Source: JBGQOJ01 sp052119585
GTDB taxonomy: Bacteria > Pseudomonadota > Alphaproteobacteria > Rhodobacterales > Rhodobacteraceae
Reading direction: 5' to 3'
Assembly (NCBI RefSeq): GCF_052119585.1
Contig: NZ_JBGQOJ010000028.1
Coordinates: 1-36,042 of the forward strand
DNA length: 36,042 nucleotides
Below the pieces are notes generated by a model that made no database searches, had not been told where the DNA came from, and saw nothing but the letters and a program-made list of their open reading frames with translations. A program made the translations under genes and the position numbers. Positions 25,091-33,029 of this stretch are shown here, piece after piece (position 1 is the first letter of the stretch; each line of letters begins with the position of its first letter).

Positions 25091-25698
25091 TCACCTTTGC
25101 CGTCGCCGTTGTCCTGCTGATCATCACGCCGGGGCCCGGTGTGCTGTCAACGGCGGGTGTGGGCGCCGCCTTCGGGTTTCGCGCCGGGCTGACCTATGTA
25201 AGCGGCCTGTTCATCGGCACGACCCTTGTGGCGATGTCGGTCATTTTCGGGCTGGCCGCCGCCGTTCTTGGCCTGCCCGTGGTGCGCACGGTGCTGATGG
25301 TCGCCTCGGTCTGCTACCTTCTGTATCTTGCGGCCCGCATCGCCTTTGCCGGATCGCGCCTTGCCTTCATCGAGGCGAAATCCCCCCCCGGCGTGCTGTC
25401 AGGTGTCCTGCTACAGGCGATCAACCCCAAGGCCTATGCGGTCAATACCGCGCTTTTTTCCGGCTTTGCCTTCTACCCCGACAGCCTGATGACAGAAACC
25501 CTGATGAAGCTGTTGATCCTGACCGCCATCTGGATTCCAATCCATCTGGCCTGGCTTTGGGCCGGTGTCATCCTGCACCGCCTGAACCTTGGCCAACCCA
25601 CCCAACGCAAGATAAATTACGCCATGGCGGCGGCCATGCTTGGGGTCGTCGCGCTGGCGATCCTGTCTGCCACCGGCCAACCCATGCCACAAAGATAA
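25087..25698 (+). CDS. LysE/RhtB-family exporter
   Basis: 203 residues, about six hydrophobic helices. The family opening ITPGPGVLSTAGVGAAFGFRAGL is clear, as is LLQAINPKAYA. These proteins export amino acids or related compounds. The ATGA overlap with idnD shows translational coupling. Inside a sugar-acid operon it may act as a metabolite safety valve; the substrate is unknown. Confidence 0.83.
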   Translation: MITFAVAVVLLIITPGPGVLSTAGVGAAFGFRAGLTYVSGLFIGTTLVAMSVIFGLAAAVLGLPVVRTVLMVASVCYLLYLAARIAFAGSRLAFIEAKSPPGVLSGVLLQAINPKAYAVNTALFSGFAFYPDSLMTETLMKLLILTAIWIPIHLAWLWAGVILHRLNLGQPTQRKINYAMAAAMLGVVALAILSATGQPMPQR

Positions 25699-25710
25699 AA
25701 GGTGACCCGA

Positions 25711-26862
25711 ATGCTGCCAATTCAAAACGATCAACCCACGGCCTGCCTTGTCGGTCGCGTCTGGCGCCCCGGCATCGGTCCGGCCCTTGTCACATTGCGC
25801 GGCGATGACCTGATCGACATCACCAACGCGCAGACCCCCACCATGCGCGACCTGCTGGAACGCGACGATATTGTCGCCTACGTTCGCGCCGCCAAAGGCG
25901 AACTGATCGGCACCCTTGCGGATCTTGTTGCAGGCTCGACCGAAGATGCGACCGGCGATGCCTTGCATCTGTTGTCCCCCGCCGACCTGCAATCGGTCAA
26001 GGCAAGCGGCGTGACCTTCGCGGAATCCATGGTCGAACGCGTGATCGAGGAACAGGCCGCAGGCAATGCCGACCGTGCGCAAGAGATCCGCAAGAAAGTT
26101 CAGGCGGTGATCGGTGACAGCCTGAACGGCATAGACCCCGGTTCCCCCGAGGCGATGCGCGTAAAGTCGGTGCTACAGGCCGAGGGCCTGTGGTCGCAAT
26201 ATCTGGAGGTCGGGATCGGTCCCGACGCCGAGGTGTTCACCAAGGCACAGCCGATGGCCTCTGTGGGTTGGGGGGCCTCCGTCGGTCTGCACCCGATGTC
26301 CAGCTGGAACAACCCCGAACCCGAAATCGTTCTGGCGATCAACAGTCAGGGCCGGATCGTCGGCGCGACTCTGGGCAACGATGTGAACCTGCGCGATGTC
26401 GAGGGCCGCTCTGCCCTGCTGCTGGGCAAGGCCAAGGACAACAATGCCTCCTGCGCGATCGGGCCGTTCCTGCGGCTGTTCGACGACACTTACGGGCTGG
26501 ACGATGTGGGGGCGGCCGAACTGAACCTGCAGGTCACGGGCGAGGACGGTTTTGTTCTGAACGGCCACTCCTCGATGACCAAAATCAGCCGCCGCCCCGC
26601 CGATATCGTCGCCCAGACCATTGGGCGGCATCACCAGTATCCCGACGGGTTCATGCTGTTTCTGGGCACGCTGTTCGCACCGATTCAGGACCGCGACACC
26701 CCCGGTCAGGGCTTTACCCACAAGATGGGCGATGTGGTGACGATTGCCGAGGCAAAGCTGGGCGAATTACGCAACACCGTGCGCCTGTCCACCCAATGCC
26801 CCGAATGGCGCTTTGGCACATCCGCGCTGATGCGCAATCTGGCGGGGCGCGGATTGCTGTGA
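25711..26862 (+). CDS. FAH-family 2-keto-3-deoxy sugar-acid dehydratase/hydrolase (AraD1-like)
   Basis: 383 residues from the ATG at 25,711, with AAAAGG 8 nt upstream; a GTG at 25,702 is the alternative. The C-terminal half is the fumarylacetoacetate-hydrolase fold with acidic metal ligands in NPEPEIVLAIN and GNDVNLRDVEG plus KAKDNNASCAIGPF. The N-terminal half is the extension of the approximately 390-residue subgroup found with pentonate pathways. That subgroup converts 2-keto-3-deoxypentonates to alpha-ketoglutarate semialdehyde. With the IlvD-type dehydratase it would give the core of a non-phosphorylative (Weimberg-like) route. A semialdehyde dehydrogenase is not in the window. Its TGA overlaps the next ATG by one base. 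Confidence 0.82.
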   Translation: MLPIQNDQPTACLVGRVWRPGIGPALVTLRGDDLIDITNAQTPTMRDLLERDDIVAYVRAAKGELIGTLADLVAGSTEDATGDALHLLSPADLQSVKASGVTFAESMVERVIEEQAAGNADRAQEIRKKVQAVIGDSLNGIDPGSPEAMRVKSVLQAEGLWSQYLEVGIGPDAEVFTKAQPMASVGWGASVGLHPMSSWNNPEPEIVLAINSQGRIVGATLGNDVNLRDVEGRSALLLGKAKDNNASCAIGPFLRLFDDTYGLDDVGAAELNLQVTGEDGFVLNGHSSMTKISRRPADIVAQTIGRHHQYPDGFMLFLGTLFAPIQDRDTPGQGFTHKMGDVVTIAEAKLGELRNTVRLSTQCPEWRFGTSALMRNLAGRGLL

Positions 26863-27728
26863 TGTCAGGCGCTGTATCGGCCTTTGACGACACGCCCTGC
26901 CAGTTGGGCGAAGGGCCGATGTGGCATCCGGCGCGGGGCGCATTCCTGTGGTTCGACATCAATGAGAAAAAGATGTTTCTACGCGGTATTGATGCAAAAA
27001 TTCCGGTAGAAATATGGCAGTTTGATCAGCATGTCTCGGCGGCAGGCTGGCTGGACGACACCCATGTTCTGATTGCCAGTGAAACCGCCCTGCTGCGGTT
27101 CTGTTTGACCAGCGGCGCGAAAGAAGTCGTCGCGCCGCTGGAGGCAGACACCCCCGCCACCCGGTCCAACGATGGCCGCGCCGATCCCTGGGGCGGGTTC
27201 TGGATCGGGACCATGGGCAAGAACGCAGAGCCGGACGCAGGGGCGATCTACCGTTACTACCGCGGAGAGGTCCGTCGCATGTTCGCGCCCTGGACCATTC
27301 CCAACGCCATCTGCTTTACCCCCGACCGCCGCTTTGCCTATCTGACCGACACGCCGCGCGGCATCATCTGGTGCCAGGCGCTTGCGGAAACCGACGGCTG
27401 GCCAAAGGGCGAGCCGGAGCAGTTCCTGACCCTGCCCGCCACGCACTACCGGCCAGACGGCGCCGTGGTCGATACCGAAGGCAACCTTTGGTGCGCCCAT
27501 TTCGGGCAGGGAAAGCTGACGTGCCACGCCCCCGACGGAACCGAACGGCGCAGCATCGCACTGCCCGCCCGCCAAACCACCTGCCCCGCCTTCGGTGGCG
27601 CGGATTTCTCGACACTGATCGTGACAACAGCAGCCAAAGGCCCAGCGGGCGGCGACCCGAACGCGGGCCTGACCTATCGCCTGACACCGGACGCAACCGG
27701 ACAGGCGGAACACCGCGTGATCCTATAG
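26862..27728 (+). CDS. SMP-30/gluconolactonase-family sugar lactonase
   Basis: 288 residues. A six-bladed propeller with the family metal ligands: Glu in QLGEGPMWHP, Asn in RSNDGRADPWGGFWIGTMG, Asn in IPNAICF and Asp in RPDGAVVD. It opens sugar-1,4- or 1,5-lactones to the aldonic acid. It starts on the last base of the FAH stop (TGATG). A lactonase implies that an upstream sugar 1-dehydrogenase feeds this operon, possibly one of the SDR enzymes. Confidence 0.87.
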   Translation: MSGAVSAFDDTPCQLGEGPMWHPARGAFLWFDINEKKMFLRGIDAKIPVEIWQFDQHVSAAGWLDDTHVLIASETALLRFCLTSGAKEVVAPLEADTPATRSNDGRADPWGGFWIGTMGKNAEPDAGAIYRYYRGEVRRMFAPWTIPNAICFTPDRRFAYLTDTPRGIIWCQALAETDGWPKGEPEQFLTLPATHYRPDGAVVDTEGNLWCAHFGQGKLTCHAPDGTERRSIALPARQTTCPAFGGADFSTLIVTTAAKGPAGGDPNAGLTYRLTPDATGQAEHRVIL

Positions 27729-27764
27729 GCGGCACACCCACCGCACCAAAACGAAAGGCATGAC

Positions 27765-28742
27765 ATGAAGGTTCTTATCATCGGCGGAGGCGGCGTTATC
27801 GGCCAGAAACTGGCCCGGAAGCTGGCCGCGCGCGGCACCCTGCGCGGGCGCGACATCGGCAAAATTGTGCTGGCCGATATTGTCGACCCGCCACAGATCA
27901 ACGCACCCTTTCCCGTCGAGACCCGCAATTGCGACATTTCCAGCCGCGCCTCTGTCGATCAACTGATAGATGCGGACACCGATGTGGTCTATCTGCTGGC
28001 CGCCATCGTATCGGCCCACGCCGAGGAGGATCTGGACGCGGGCCTGAACATCAACATGCTGGGCACCCTGAACGTGCTTGACCGCTGTCGCGCGCTGCAA
28101 ACCAAACCGGTTGTGGTGTTTTCATCGTCGATCGCGGTCTATGGCGGCGAGGTTCCCGACCCGATCACCGATCACAGTTTCCTGAACCCGCAAACGTCCT
28201 ATGGCACGCAAAAGGCGATCGGAGAGCTGTTGTTGAACGACTTCTCCCGCCGCGGGCTGATCGACGGTCGCGGCTTTCGCCTGCCGACGATCTCTGTCCG
28301 GCCGGGCAAACCGAACCGCGCCGCGTCCAGCTTTATGTCGTCGATCCTGCGCGAACCGCTGAACGGGCAAGAGGCCGTCTGCCCCGTGGCCGAGGATTTC
28401 GAACACTACTATCTGTCGCCGCGTCGCTGCGTCGAGAACTTGATTCTGGGAACCGAGATCGAGGCAGAGGCCCTTGGCCAGAACCGCTGCATGATGATGC
28501 CCGGTCGCCGCTGGACCATCCGTCAGGTGATCGACGCGATGACCGCCGTGGCCGGACCAAAGCCCGCAACATTGATCCGCTGGCAGGACGCGCCTGATAT
28601 CCGGCGCATCGTGTCCGGTTGGCGCTATGATTTCGCACCGCAAAAGGCGCTGAAACTGGGCCTGAAGGCCGATGACAGTTTCGAGGACAACATCCGCTAT
28701 TATCTGGAGGATGATCTTGGGGAAAAAGCGGCGCGCCCGTAA
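27765..28742 (+). CDS. denD: D-erythronate dehydrogenase-like NAD-dependent epimerase/dehydratase
   Basis: 325 residues of the extended SDR fold. The NAD motif is IGGGGVIGQKLA (about 5-16), the catalytic Tyr and Lys are in TSYGTQKAIGELLLNDFSRRG, and the Ser is in FSSSIAVYGG. The stretch RLPTISVRPGKPNRAASSFMSSILREPLNG matches the DenD group, which oxidises D-erythronate at C2. The usual partners of that pathway (an OtnI isomerase and OtnC aldolase) are absent, so it may act on another aldonate here. Last gene of the idnD operon; converges on the 2-hydroxyacid dehydrogenase. A short GGCGCGCC inverted repeat brackets the stop. Confidence 0.75.
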   Translation: MKVLIIGGGGVIGQKLARKLAARGTLRGRDIGKIVLADIVDPPQINAPFPVETRNCDISSRASVDQLIDADTDVVYLLAAIVSAHAEEDLDAGLNINMLGTLNVLDRCRALQTKPVVVFSSSIAVYGGEVPDPITDHSFLNPQTSYGTQKAIGELLLNDFSRRGLIDGRGFRLPTISVRPGKPNRAASSFMSSILREPLNGQEAVCPVAEDFEHYYLSPRRCVENLILGTEIEAEALGQNRCMMMPGRRWTIRQVIDAMTAVAGPKPATLIRWQDAPDIRRIVSGWRYDFAPQKALKLGLKADDSFEDNIRYYLEDDLGEKAARP

Positions 28743-28763
28743 CAGGCGCGCCCTTGAGCGGTT

Positions 28764-29708
28764 TCAGTTCACGGGCGTCAAGACCGCACGTCCTGCCTGA
28801 AACGCCGCGATATTGTCGCGCTGCAACTGGCCCATCGCGCGGCGCGTATCCACCGTGCCGGACCCGTGGTGCGGTTGCAGAACCACAGTGTCCAGCGCCA
28901 TGAACCGCGCGTCGATCTTCGGCTCGTTCAGGAACACGTCCAGCCCCGCCCCTGCGATCGCGCCGCTTTCCAGCGCATCCAGCAGTGCCGCCTCGTCGAT
29001 GGTAGAACCGCGGGAAATGTTGACGATCACGCCATCCTTCCCCAAGGCGCGGATCACCTCGGCTGACACATAGCCCGCCGTTTCCGCCCCCCCGACCAAG
29101 GCAACCACAAGGTAATCGACCGCCCCCGCAAGCGACACAGGATCGGCGTGGTAGGTCCAGCCCGGCGTCTGCTTTTCCGACCGCGAGGTATAGTGGATGT
29201 CCATCTTGAACCCCGCCAGACGGTCGGCAATCTCGCGCCCGATGCGCCCCAGACCGACGATGCCCACGCGCCCACCGCTGACCTTGCGGCTTAGCGCAAT
29301 CTCGCCTGAGTTCGCCCAGTTCCCCGACCGCACCCAATCCGACGCCTGCACCACACGGCGCCCCTGTGCCAACAGCATCGCAACGGCCAGATCGGCCACA
29401 TCGTCGTTCAGCACATCGGGGGTGTTCGTCACCTTGATGCCCCGCGCGGTCGCGTCGGCCACATTGATCGCGTCATATCCGACGCCGTAGTTCGCAATCA
29501 CCCCGAGATTCGGCAAAAGGTCCATCGCCGCTCCGTCAAAGGCCACATGCCCCTTGAACGCCACAGCCGTAATTCCGGCCCGCACCGCATCGGGCAGACC
29601 CGCGATACCGGACACACTGTCCAGGGTCATCGCGCCAAGGTCGCGGGCCAATGGCCCGGTGTCCATGTCGGTGTATTGGCCGATGGCCAAGGTGGTTGGA
29701 TTGCTCAC
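28764..29708 (-). CDS. D-isomer-specific 2-hydroxyacid dehydrogenase
   Basis: About 314 residues from a GTG at 29,708, chosen because GGGAGAG lies 6 nt upstream; an ATG at 29,732 would overlap that site. The NAD-binding motif is GIVGLGRIGREIA, the catalytic Arg is in NISRGSTID, the Glu is in LDVFLNEPKID and the His is in LQPHHGSGT. These are the landmarks of glyoxylate/hydroxypyruvate reductases and relatives. It may reduce a short 2-keto acid product of the island. It is convergent with denD and divergent from the hydratase-like gene. Confidence 0.86.
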   Translation of the reverse strand: MSNPTTLAIGQYTDMDTGPLARDLGAMTLDSVSGIAGLPDAVRAGITAVAFKGHVAFDGAAMDLLPNLGVIANYGVGYDAINVADATARGIKVTNTPDVLNDDVADLAVAMLLAQGRRVVQASDWVRSGNWANSGEIALSRKVSGGRVGIVGLGRIGREIADRLAGFKMDIHYTSRSEKQTPGWTYHADPVSLAGAVDYLVVALVGGAETAGYVSAEVIRALGKDGVIVNISRGSTIDEAALLDALESGAIAGAGLDVFLNEPKIDARFMALDTVVLQPHHGSGTVDTRRAMGQLQRDNIAAFQAGRAVLTPVN

Positions 29709-29929
29709 TTTACTCTCTCCCTTGCAGATCATGTCTGGCCCGCGATGTTATCGCTAACCGTCAGGCTTCTTTTAAACCGGATCGGTGCCCGGTGTCAGAT
29801 AAAATCCGACAAAACGCCCATGTTTTCAGGTGGCCAAATATTGCACGGCCTGCGCGAAATAGGTCGGGACGACGGCATGGCGCCCTGTTATATATCAGTC
29901 GAACGCCATCCCATAAAGGACATCACAAC

Positions 29930-30697
29930 GTGACACCCCACGCGTCCCGCCAGACCGCCATGCAGCACTTTGCCGACGGGCTGTTAACCGCACGAAACAC
30001 CAGCGAATGCTTTAGCCCCGCAGCGGACAGCGACCACCCCCTGACCGAGGCAGAGGCCTACGCCGTGCAAGCCGCAGTCGCGCGTCACATGGGCAAGATT
30101 GCCGGTTTCAAGGCTGGCCCCAAGTCAGGCAACGGCCAGACCTTCGCACCGCTTATGGCATCGGGCCTTTATGCGGACGGGACCGTTATTCGACCCAAAA
30201 CCGGCGGAATGCTGGGTGTCGAGCTGGAAATCGGGCTAAGGTTGAACGCCCCCCTGCCGCCACGCGATGCGCCCGACTTTGCCGACCGCCTGCGCGACAG
30301 CCTGTCGCTGGTCGCCGTGATCGAGATTGTAGCCCCGCGCGTCACAGGCCCGCTTGCCGATCAGCCACTGGTAAAACTGGCCGACTTCCAGATCAACGAG
30401 GGGCTGGTCATCGGAACCGGTGTTCCGGCGTGGAATGGCACAGGCATCGGGCCGGTCAACGCGCAAATGCTGCTTGGCGATCAGGTGCTTCTGGATGGCC
30501 CGACACAGGTTCCCGGCGGGGATGCGTTTGATACGATTCTTGGCGTCGTCGATCTGGCCCGCACCCATTTCGACGGGCTTCAGCCGGGGCATGTCATCAT
30601 CACCGGATCGCTGCATCCGCTGACATATGTCCCCGCGGGGACACTGGTCAAAGGCCGCATCGAAGCGGTTGGAACCGTCAGCGTGCAGATCGGCTAA
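29930..30697 (+). CDS. 2-keto-4-pentenoate hydratase-like (FAH superfamily) protein
   Basis: 255 residues from a GTG at 29,930 with AAAGGA 9 nt upstream; a longer upstream reading has no ribosome site. MhpD-type landmarks are IAGFKAGPKS, the metal-binding Glu pair in VELEIGLR, VAVIEIVAPR, DFQINEGLVIG and a TGSLHP segment near the end. Family members add water to 2-keto-4-enoic acids or decarboxylate oxalocrotonate. The C-terminal part contains a perfect copy of the partition-type palindrome (30,628-30,643) read as VPAGT. It stands alone, with its stop overlapping the stop of the convergent gene by 4 bp. Confidence 0.78.
   Translation: MTPHASRQTAMQHFADGLLTARNTSECFSPAADSDHPLTEAEAYAVQAAVARHMGKIAGFKAGPKSGNGQTFAPLMASGLYADGTVIRPKTGGMLGVELEIGLRLNAPLPPRDAPDFADRLRDSLSLVAVIEIVAPRVTGPLADQPLVKLADFQINEGLVIGTGVPAWNGTGIGPVNAQMLLGDQVLLDGPTQVPGGDAFDTILGVVDLARTHFDGLQPGHVIITGSLHPLTYVPAGTLVKGRIEAVGTVSVQIG
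30628..30643. promoter_or_regulatory. parS-like palindrome 1
   Basis: TGTCCCCGCGGGGACA, perfect 16-bp palindrome, inside the hydratase-like gene (residues about 233-238, read as VPAGT). It is the outermost of six copies clustered around parAB and probably bound by ParB. Confidence 0.75.
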
Positions 30698-31809
30698 AGC
30701 CGGGCGGTCCAGACCCTGTAACGCCCCTGCCCCGTCACCTCGCGGATCAGCCCCTCGCCCGCCATGGCGTCCAGGTTGCGCTGCACGGCGGCGCGGCTGG
30801 CACCGGTTTGCGCCTCTGCCATCGGGGCAGAGACCAGCGGCCAGACCGCCAGAAGCTCGGCCAGCAACGCAGGCGTCCGGCCCGACCGCTGCGCAACGGC
30901 GCGGTTGGCTCGCGCCTGCCAATCGGCAAGCCGGTCAAGATGCAGCAGGGCCGCCAGCGTCGACTGCTCTGCACCGGCCAGCCACCGCGCCAGACGGTCG
31001 TACGGCGACCCGCCCGGACGCAACGCGCCAGGCCCCCCCAGCACCAGCGGCAAAAAGATCGCGCCCCCGCGCCCGACCTGCGCCGCGATCCGCGCCGCAA
31101 CCACTGTCGCCTCTATCTCTTGCGCCGATCCACTGCCCGACACCTCTGCCATGTGCCAGACATGCGTTCCAAGACAGGCGCGGGCAAACGGATGCAAGCC
31201 CGCCGCCTGTGCCATCACACCGGCCCAGTCGGCGATCCGGCCATCAATATCCCCCACCCCTTGATGTGGCTCTGTTCCGCCCTGATAAGGCTCTTGTCGG
31301 CCAAGAAATGCGGTCAGGCCAGCCTGCCATCCGCCCGTATCGGGGGGCGGTCCGCCCGACAGGCGCCGCATCGCCCAGCCGGACCGCGCAAGGGCCAGCG
31401 TGTCCTCCTGTGGGTTGGCCAAACGCAATGCGGTCCACAGCGCCAAACGCTCTGCCGTGATCCGGTCGCCCGCGTGCCAGCTTAGTTCTGCCGCTTCCAG
31501 CAAGGCCAACCGCTGCTTCCACCCGTCCGGCGCGGTGCGCAACCGTTCGTCCAGCGCGCCAAAACGGGTCGCCAGTTGCGCCAGATCCAACGTCAGCTCG
31601 GCCTGCGCGGCCCGCCATGCGGCAATATCCACAAGATCGGGCAGCATCGGCCGCGCCGTGGGGTCCGGGTTCCAGTCCGACACCTCGGCGTCGGGGGACG
31701 GCAAGAACCAAAGGTCTGCATCCGCTGCCTCATCACGGTCATAAGGGCCGGTTTGGCCATCTTCGGACCTATCCGGATCGATATAGGAATATGGGTGTTT
31801 TGTCATCAT
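30694..31809 (-). CDS. DUF1612/RHE_PE00001-like protein with C-terminal HTH
   Basis: About 371 residues from the ATG at 31,809; adjacent ATGs at 31,806 and 31,818 are alternatives, and none has a good ribosome site. The middle part (FGALDERLRTAPDGWKQRLALLEAAELSWHAGDRI, then ALARSGWAMRRLSGG) resembles proteins often encoded beside plasmid replication genes in rhizobia and roseobacters. The C-terminus (about 320-371) is a winged helix-turn-helix (MAEAQTGASRAAVQRNLDAMAGEGLIREVTGQGRYRVW). The function is not established. A role in plasmid maintenance is inferred from location, just downstream of parAB. Confidence 0.6.
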   Translation of the reverse strand: MMTKHPYSYIDPDRSEDGQTGPYDRDEAADADLWFLPSPDAEVSDWNPDPTARPMLPDLVDIAAWRAAQAELTLDLAQLATRFGALDERLRTAPDGWKQRLALLEAAELSWHAGDRITAERLALWTALRLANPQEDTLALARSGWAMRRLSGGPPPDTGGWQAGLTAFLGRQEPYQGGTEPHQGVGDIDGRIADWAGVMAQAAGLHPFARACLGTHVWHMAEVSGSGSAQEIEATVVAARIAAQVGRGGAIFLPLVLGGPGALRPGGSPYDRLARWLAGAEQSTLAALLHLDRLADWQARANRAVAQRSGRTPALLAELLAVWPLVSAPMAEAQTGASRAAVQRNLDAMAGEGLIREVTGQGRYRVWTARL

Positions 31810-31862
31810 AATGCGCATAGTTATACAGTTTTGCACATTACCCAAGCGCTTTGTTGAATCCC

Positions 31863-31909
31863 CCCTTGACGGGCAACTGTCACCGCGGGGACAGGCCTTT
31901 GGTCAAGGG
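31863..31909. promoter_or_regulatory. parS-like site 2 nested in a larger inverted repeat
   Basis: The core at 31,878-31,893 is TGTCACCGCGGGGACA, one mismatch from the perfect palindrome. It is flanked almost symmetrically by CCCTTGAC (31,863-31,870) and GTCAAGGG (31,902-31,909), a perfect 8-bp outer repeat. It lies between parB and the DUF1612-like gene and could be a centromere site, a terminator of parAB, or both. Confidence 0.6.
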
Positions 31910-31946
31910 CGGCTTCAGGCGCGCAAAAGACGGGGAACCGCCAGCC

Positions 31947-33029
31947 CTACCCGTCCAGCTCTTTGAAAAAGGCGGTGATTGCCGCCTCTAGCCGGACGCG
32001 ATCCTCATTGGAAAAATCCCTGTCCATCGCCAGCTCCAGCTTGCCGTTCCGCGCCGCACACCGGACTGTCCCCGCGGGGACAGCATGGCGAAAGGTGGTT
32101 TTGGCAACGCTGGTCGGGGTCGGGGCTGCGGGCTTTGCGACATTTTCTTTCACCGCCTGCGCCCGCAGCACATCCACTTCAGCCTCTGGCGTGGTGGCCA
32201 TGGCCGCAGCCAAAGCATGGCGGATCGTCGCGGCGGCCCCCGACTCGTTCGATATCCGCTTTTCCAGCTGCAGCCCCAGCGCGCGCGGGATTGATTCCGG
32301 AAACTTTACATGACTTCCGATGCCTTCAAGCATGGTTGCGAAATGGCGTATATAGATCCGCTTTTGCCGGTTGGCCGACGCATAAAGCGCCGCAATCGCC
32401 TCTTCTATCGTCGCACTCGATGTCTCGGGGTCCTTGGCGTAGGACAGCGCAAGCTGCGCCATTTCGGCAAAAGAGATGTCGCGGCGCACAAGGTTTTCAT
32501 CGACCATGCGCCGGTACAGCGCCTCCATTGCCTCGCCTTTGGCAATCAGGCCCGCAGGGATTTTTGCATACCGCTCTTCGCCGGTTTCAGCAAAAAGCGC
32601 GCGGTAAGCGGACAGCCGGCGAAAGCCCTGAACCAGTTCATAGCCGTCGTCTGTCAACTCTACCTGAATGGCATTCGAGAGACCAATCGCCTGAATAGAG
32701 ACTTTCAGCTCTTCCAGATCAGGGTCGCGGCCGGTCGATCTGTCCCGGGTCAGTTTCACCGTGCGGATGTCGTCGACCGGGATCAGGTCAACGATCAGCC
32801 CCTGCTTTTTCAGTCGCACCAGCTCATGCGCAAGGCGGTCGTTTTCTTCACGGATCGCGCGCTCTGCTGTTTCACGTTCGCGCAACGCGCCGGCGTTTTC
32901 ATTGATCGCCGAGGCCATGGGGCCGCGCCGCATCTCGGTCTCGGGTTTAGGGTCCGGCGTTTGATCTGTCCCCGCGGGGACAGCGCCGTTTTCAGGAAAG
33001 TCGATATCAAAGATTCTGCGCTTGCTCAT
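31947..33029 (-). CDS. parB: ParB-family plasmid partition protein
   Basis: 360 residues. A basic N-terminus (SKRRIFDIDF) leads to a charged coiled-coil-like stretch (about 50-75). The ParB/Srx domain (about 80-170) has IPVDDIRTVKLTRD, ELVQGFRRLSAYRAL and MEALYRRMVDENLVRRDIS. A helix-turn-helix region follows and then a C-terminal part rich in Ala and Val. It should bind the TGTCCCCGCGGGGACA palindromes and work with ParA in segregation. Two perfect palindromes are inside the gene itself (residues about 16-21 and 316-321, both VPAGT). It overlaps parA by 4 bp (ATGA), hence one operon. Confidence 0.9.
   Translation of the reverse strand: MSKRRIFDIDFPENGAVPAGTDQTPDPKPETEMRRGPMASAINENAGALRERETAERAIREENDRLAHELVRLKKQGLIVDLIPVDDIRTVKLTRDRSTGRDPDLEELKVSIQAIGLSNAIQVELTDDGYELVQGFRRLSAYRALFAETGEERYAKIPAGLIAKGEAMEALYRRMVDENLVRRDISFAEMAQLALSYAKDPETSSATIEEAIAALYASANRQKRIYIRHFATMLEGIGSHVKFPESIPRALGLQLEKRISNESGAAATIRHALAAAMATTPEAEVDVLRAQAVKENVAKPAAPTPTSVAKTTFRHAVPAGTVRCAARNGKLELAMDRDFSNEDRVRLEAAITAFFKELDG
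32067..32082. promoter_or_regulatory. parS-like palindrome 3
   Basis: TGTCCCCGCGGGGACA, perfect, inside the 3-prime part of parB, read as VPAGT. Confidence 0.75.
32967..32982. promoter_or_regulatory. parS-like palindrome 4
   Basis: TGTCCCCGCGGGGACA, perfect, near the 5-prime end of parB (residues about 16-21), read as VPAGT. Confidence 0.75.
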
